Origin: Macquaria australasica
Lineage: Eukaryota; Chordata; Actinopteri; Centrarchiformes; Percichthyidae
Assembly (NCBI GenBank): GCA_005408345.1
Contig: SEMN01000063.1
Location: 496,001-560,000, forward strand
DNA length: 64,000 nucleotides
Direction: 5' to 3'
Shown: positions 59,369-64,000 of the stretch, piece by piece
Layout of the letters: every line of letters begins with the position of its first letter
Position numbering within the stretch: position 1 is the first letter of the stretch
Position numbers and translations under genes: made by a program
The notes under the pieces: model-generated
Database searches by the model: none
The model's input: only the letters and a program-made list of their open reading frames with translations
Told to the model about the DNA's origin: nothing

Positions 59369-61255
59369 ACTTCACCTGCCCTGCGATCCTGCCTGCTGCA
59401 CCAACACACCACCACCCCCACCCCCACCATCTGCTTGGTAGCCTGGTTTCCACTCCAGGGCCGAACTGGTCAAACCAGGAGGTATTTCAAATCACTAGTT
59501 GTGAGAGTTCAACCTACAGGAAATCATCTTTATCTTCTTTGAAAAGCAAGTCTGCGCGGTGGTTTGACACCAGTCTAATCTCAAGGTCACTTTGGATTTT
59601 GGATATATAGGACTTGTTTGGTCTGTCTGGGTCTGTTTTGACACTGTCCTGTCTTGGTCTTAGCGATTTTGGATAAGGACTACAATTAGAGCTGAATTAA
59701 TCGATTAGTCAATCTGCAAAAAAATTAATTGGAAACATTTTTGATAGTTGATTCTTTGTTTCAGTCATTTTTCAAGCAAAAATGCCAATCATTCACTTCT
59801 CAAATCAAAATTGACTTGGATGAGACTGCTGTGCTCTTGAGCCCAGCATACAGTAAATTATAGACTGGATGAGGCGATAATGACTCCATCCTCTCAACAT
59901 ACATGTCTAAATTTGGTTTTATGGCCAGAAAAAGAAGTAGAGATACTTGCGACTGCACCGCTGCATGCTGCCCAGATTCACTGAATAGTTTATTGCTGCA
60001 TTGAGTATTTATCAGACTCCTCTTTGGTCCTGGTGTGGAACCTGCACAGTGTGGTTTATATTAGGCCAGAACATTGGATGTTGCTCCACATTTCTATGTT
60101 ACACTATTGGCGCTACCGTTAATGCTACACAGGATAAGAAGGATCATGACTGTGTTGTAAATTTTAATCAGGTGTCACGGTTGTGTGCTCCATTTTTATA
60201 ACTTAACTGTCTAAAGGGAAAGAAGGATTATGTGATATTGGAAATAATACTGGGAAAAAAAAAAGATTTGTCCATTTAAAAGTAGTGGGCATTTTACTTA
60301 AGATACTTTTTGCACGTTACAAGTCCTGAGTTACAGGGGAAACCACAGAGAACACAATCCTGCACATTCACTTTAGTTGGATGTAATTTTATTGCTGCAA
60401 AGACGTTTCACTGACAATAGCAATGAAGTTACATGCAAGCAAACGACAGTGAGTGTTGAGGATTTAGCATTTTGCTCTGTGGTTTGATTAAAACCTTGTG
60501 GACTGCACAGAACAAGAAAAGCTGATTAACCTCAAGGGATTTACTGTGTAAAACGCCAATAAAGTTATTTTGCTTTTTCAGATTTTTCATGTTTATTTAA
60601 AAACACAGATTAAGCATTATATGGTTTAAATTATTTAGTATTTATTACACTCGTGGTGTAAATTTCTGTAAGCTGTTACCATCTACTTTTACATGCTTGG
60701 TATAAATGACACACCGGTTGTATTGGTAAAGTTACTGATTTACAAAAACGACTGTATTATTGTTCTGCTGAGATTCCTGTTGCTGTTTTCAGACTTTAAC
60801 TTTGTCCGAGCCTTAAACCTGCAGAGAGCCTTGTGGTTAAGAGCGGTCACCTGCCTTATTTTTGATTTTTGTTTAAAAGCAAAACTACATCTTTGCCAAA
60901 GAATCTTTGTTTCTCTTCATGTTTGCCATGGCTGATTTTTAAAAAGCTTTTAGTTTTTTAATCCATGCTAATCATTTTATTTAATCATTTGTTAGACTAT
61001 GTTTACAAAGTATTGTCATAACTTGAAGTTTTATTTTATAATTAATTTAATTAATGGGTATAGTGCATCTACATAACTGTAGTTTAAGAGGGAAAACAGA
61101 CTTTTTTATTTATTCATTGTTATTTATCTGTTCGCTCAGTGAGCAGCTGATGTATTGAATCTGCAGCTTGTCTAACTCGTCTTACCTTTTCCTCGTGTGG
61201 CTTCCTTCTCTTGCACAACCGATAACTGATTAATAAAGACATTAAAGCCAGTGCA
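59369..61255 (+). terminator. dctn1: dctn1 3' UTR with two poly(A) signals
   Basis: AATAAA occurs at 60558-60563, followed by a T-rich tract, and again at 61232-61237, followed by a GT-rich stretch. This allows a 1.2-kb or 1.9-kb trailer. A decayed interspersed repeat sits at about 59690-59830. The open frames here are non-coding. Confidence 0.6.
59690..59830 (+). repeat. Interspersed 'gattaatcg' repeat in the dctn1 3' UTR
   Basis: 'attagagctgaattaatcgatt' and 'tttcaagcaaaaatgccaat' match the left half of the copies at 17935 and 40395. It is partial and would be carried in mature mRNA. Confidence 0.55.
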
Positions 61256-61309
61256 TCTTTGTCAGCCTTCACTGTCTTGAATCAAAAATGGAATTTAGCA
61301 AAAATGTTT

Positions 61310-61572
61310 AAAAATCTGCAGAAATCTGGTTTATTTTTTTAAATTAAAACACTTTCAAGTTTTAACCAATTAAAACATTCCACTGGTCTGTATTTATCTA
61401 ATGAGTAGAATTCTACATAATCAAACAGCAACTAAAAAAAACTGGTCACAAATAAATAAAATCAAAATTTTAGTTAAATTAGGTAGTTTTGTTCCTAATG
61501 TTATTAAAATTGTAAAAATGTTTCCACGTCACTGATTTGATCTGCAGTCAAGTTTCACTGGTCTGTTTTTGA
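61310..61572 (-). terminator. alms1: 3' UTR and poly(A) signal of alms1
   Basis: On the minus strand the first AATAAA after the stop is at 61335-61330 (tttatt on the plus strand), about 240 bases beyond the TGA. It lies only about 95 bases from the distal dctn1 signal on the other strand. Confidence 0.5.
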
Positions 61573-63816
61573 TCACTGCCACGCTGTTCGTCTGCCCAGG
61601 ACACGGCTGGTGATTCTCTGAAAGACACAAAACACCTCATTAATCTGTGTTACAAAGTTTGTCTTTGACGCACTCTGAGAACAGCTCAGGAAATTAGCTC
61701 CGACTCACTTCTGCTGGTCAAGATGTCTACCAGCCAATTTGATATAAAACCAGCTCTTAAAATAAATTTGATTTACTACCTAGACTGTCAGATTAATTTT
61801 GTAGACTTTGTGAATGAGAAAAGCGGTTTGTGTTGTACCTTGTTGTAGAGTTGAGCGTTCAGCCGGTAAGATCGATACTCTGCTTTCCTTCTTTCCTCCT
61901 CCTTCCTCCTCTGCACCTCCGGCAGACTCTCATAAATCCTGCAGAAGAGACGTTTGTGAAAGCCAAACTTAATATTGTTATATAGTAGAGACTTTTCTGC
62001 AACATCTGTCTTAACTTCATATCACAACACTCAGTCATAATACCTAAACATTTAATACATCTGCTGTAGTTGAAAATATTATTATTAGTTCCCAAAACAT
62101 TTATTACAATATCAAGTGATATAGAATACTGTAGCCATGTTAAAATAAATGTAAAAAGATCTTACATTGTACATTACTTGCTTTTAACCATTTATAACAC
62201 TAATATCAATGTTGAATCCAAATAAGCAGTCTTGGTCAAATGATAATATTTCAGACTACGTTTTTCTCACCCTAGATTGACTTAAGTATTGTTACTAATG
62301 CATTGGAAAGTGCTGATGCTATTGTCATTACAATAATGAATCCTGAATTAAAAATGATATTCACAACAGTAAATGAAACGCTTACTGTTTGGACCTCTGT
62401 ATCATCTCCTTCCTGGGAACAGCCCTCCTGAGCAGAGCGGTGCCTTAACAGAGATAAGAGAAAAAGTAATTAGTCCAGTTTTTTAAAATAAGACACATAA
62501 AAACACTACTAATGATGGAAAGTTTCTAAAACCATCATTCCTCTTCACAGTAGTGGCTGTGTATGTAGCTGTCAGACAGAACATTAGCAACACCTCAGTT
62601 AAGGGGCTAACTTGTTTGTTGTTGAGTACCTGCACGGTTCGGCAGCCTCCCTGGTCCTCCGGGCCGGCTGAAGTGTTCGTCTCTCTCTCTGCTGAAGACT
62701 TCCTGTAGCTTCCTCTCCTCCACCTGCAGAGCCAGGCGCTTCACCCTCTGCCTGGACTGAGAGATGAACTTCGGACGATGCATCTCCAGAGCCTCCTGCA
62801 GAATGGAAGAGGAGCATTAATGTCTTTAAACCACAAAAAGGGACAATAGTAAGAGATTATAAAAAGGGCCCCATTTACAGTTTTTTTAAAATGGACACAA
62901 CATTTTATCTTAAAAGCCCTCAAAAGTTATTTTCTCAATCAGCTTCTAAGTATATTAATAATATCTAAAACTTTTTTTTTTCTTTGATTGTTGCTCATTT
63001 AGTCATGAATATTTAATGTAAGAGGGACATGTGTAAAAGTATAAAACTTTTAATTAGTCATCTGTAAAGCCAGGCCTGTGGAGGAACCTGAACCACGTTC
63101 TTTCAAACAGCCAATTCGTAACAAGATTGTCTCACTTCTTAAATCTAAAAATAAACAATTGTCCTAATCAAGAGCCTGTTAATTGATGTTTTGTAAAGAC
63201 AAACACAAACCAACCTGGAGAGAGATATGTGCCAGACCAGAGGACATTGTTTTGGTTCTTGGATCTAAATCGGGATCATCATGATGTAGAAAACTGGTCT
63301 GTTTGTTTCGGTCTTCATGGACTTGTCTCTGTCTGAAAGGTTCTCTCCAGGGATTGACTCTGCTGTATGGCTCAAACCAGGCAGCGTTCGGCCTCCACGT
63401 TGACTCCTCTTCCTCTGGCCGGTTCTCCTTCCTCGCCTCTGACCTCAGGTCGTCAGCAGAGATAAACCATGAAACACCTGGAAAAGACCAGGGAGATTCA
63501 AACCAGCCAAATCAATACAAGATTTAGTTTTACTGTAAAATAATATACTGTATACAAACGTGCAAAAATACAACAAGACCTCATTTGTAGGCTGACGTAC
63601 CTTCAGGGTAGGTCTTTGACGGGCTTTTCTTGCTCTTTCTCTGTTTTTGTAACCCCTGAGTCTTAGAGGGGCTCCTCTGCCCTCCTCTTCCTCTCTCCAA
63701 GCTGGATGAGGAAGATGAGATCTGCCTGGAAGTTCTGGCTTCACCAGGCGAAGGAAACGTGGTTCCAACATCTCTGGTGTGGCGTCGAGTCCCATTACTG
63801 ACGAGCTCCAGGTCAC
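61573..63816 (-). CDS. alms1: ALMS1 centrosome/basal body protein, C-terminal part only (6 last exons)
   Basis: In transcript order the exons are 63816-63601, 63477-63215, 62795-62630, 62443-62386, 61938-61839 and 61617-61573. All have GT-AG borders and matching phases, giving 281 complete residues to a TGA at 61575-61573. The N-terminal bulk lies beyond the right edge. Landmarks: YPEGVSWFISADD, WFEPYSRVNPWREPFR, then the ALMS motif EALEMHRPKFISQSRQRVKR, KEMIQRSKQIYESLPEVQ, EYRSYRLNAQLYNK and the tail RITSRVLGRRTAWQ. Order and spacing follow human ALMS1, whose tail is very similar. The protein sits at centrosomes and ciliary basal bodies, and the ALMS motif targets it there. Loss in humans causes Alstrom syndrome. 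The exon at 63601-63816 is serine/arginine/lysine rich and less conserved. Confidence 0.92.
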
Positions 63817-64000
63817 CTGAGGAAAAAAACAACAGTGTCAAGACTTTTTTTAAAGAATTACCTTCATTGCCACTTTACCATGGATAATGTTTTTTATCCA
63901 TTTGGCAAGATTTTGGGCACAAATTAGCTGCACATTTACACTGACGTTGTTAAAATGTCATTGTTGATTAATGTGCACTTTCCCCAATCCGAGTGATCCC
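63817..64000 (-). other. alms1: alms1 intron, cut by the window edge
   Basis: T-rich acceptor tract (ttgtttttttcctcag on the minus strand) followed upstream by A/T-rich intron. No further coding exon is seen before the edge. Confidence 0.6.

Overview
This is genomic DNA from a vertebrate, almost certainly a percomorph-type teleost fish. The protein-coding genes are split by GT-AG introns and read as clear orthologues of vertebrate genes. The introns carry many short repeats typical of spiny-rayed fish, including 'tttatttatatagcgcc' tails, 'ttattgatcccc' ends and 'cagtggtgga' elements. There are no operons, bacterial signals or CRISPR arrays. All gene models below were joined by hand from splice sites, reading frame and remembered vertebrate protein families. 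No alignment was run.

Layout, left to right. (1) 0.7-10.5 kb, plus strand: an eight-exon ZIP metal transporter of 463 residues, closest to SLC39A8 (ZIP8). It has a signal peptide and the ZIP8/ZIP14-type EEFPHELGD motif. (2) 11.7-13.9 kb, plus strand: a NAT8-family (camello-like) N-acetyltransferase of 224 residues in one coding exon, probably with an upstream non-coding exon. (3) 14-20 kb: mostly intergenic, with a TIR transposon remnant, AT-rich repeats, a perfect 18-bp-arm hairpin and two GC-rich minus-strand open frames I cannot assign. (4) 20.2-61.3 kb, plus strand: dctn1, the p150Glued subunit of dynactin, complete in 31 coding exons (1271 residues as assembled). It includes the CAP-Gly domain, a basic region built from very small exons, two coiled-coil regions, and an internal promoter candidate that would produce the CAP-Gly-less p135 form. 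(5) 61.3-64.0 kb, minus strand: the last six exons of alms1, ending in the ALMS motif. It runs off the right edge and converges tail-to-tail with dctn1.

The nat8-dctn1-alms1 set matches the gene content of human 2p13. The ZIP8-like gene is the odd neighbour, because human SLC39A8 lies elsewhere. These are housekeeping and cell-biology genes: metal and bicarbonate import, membrane-bound acetylation, dynein-dynactin transport, and centrosome/cilium maintenance. They are not a functional cluster.

The most interesting signals are: the internal dctn1 promoter, whose first exon shares a CAG codon/acceptor with an 18-nt microexon; the cluster of in-frame microexons, including one not in the human p150 sequence I know; a NAGNAG acceptor; near-abutting dctn1/alms1 3' ends; and several fold-back or TIR repeat families present in multiple copies within the window.
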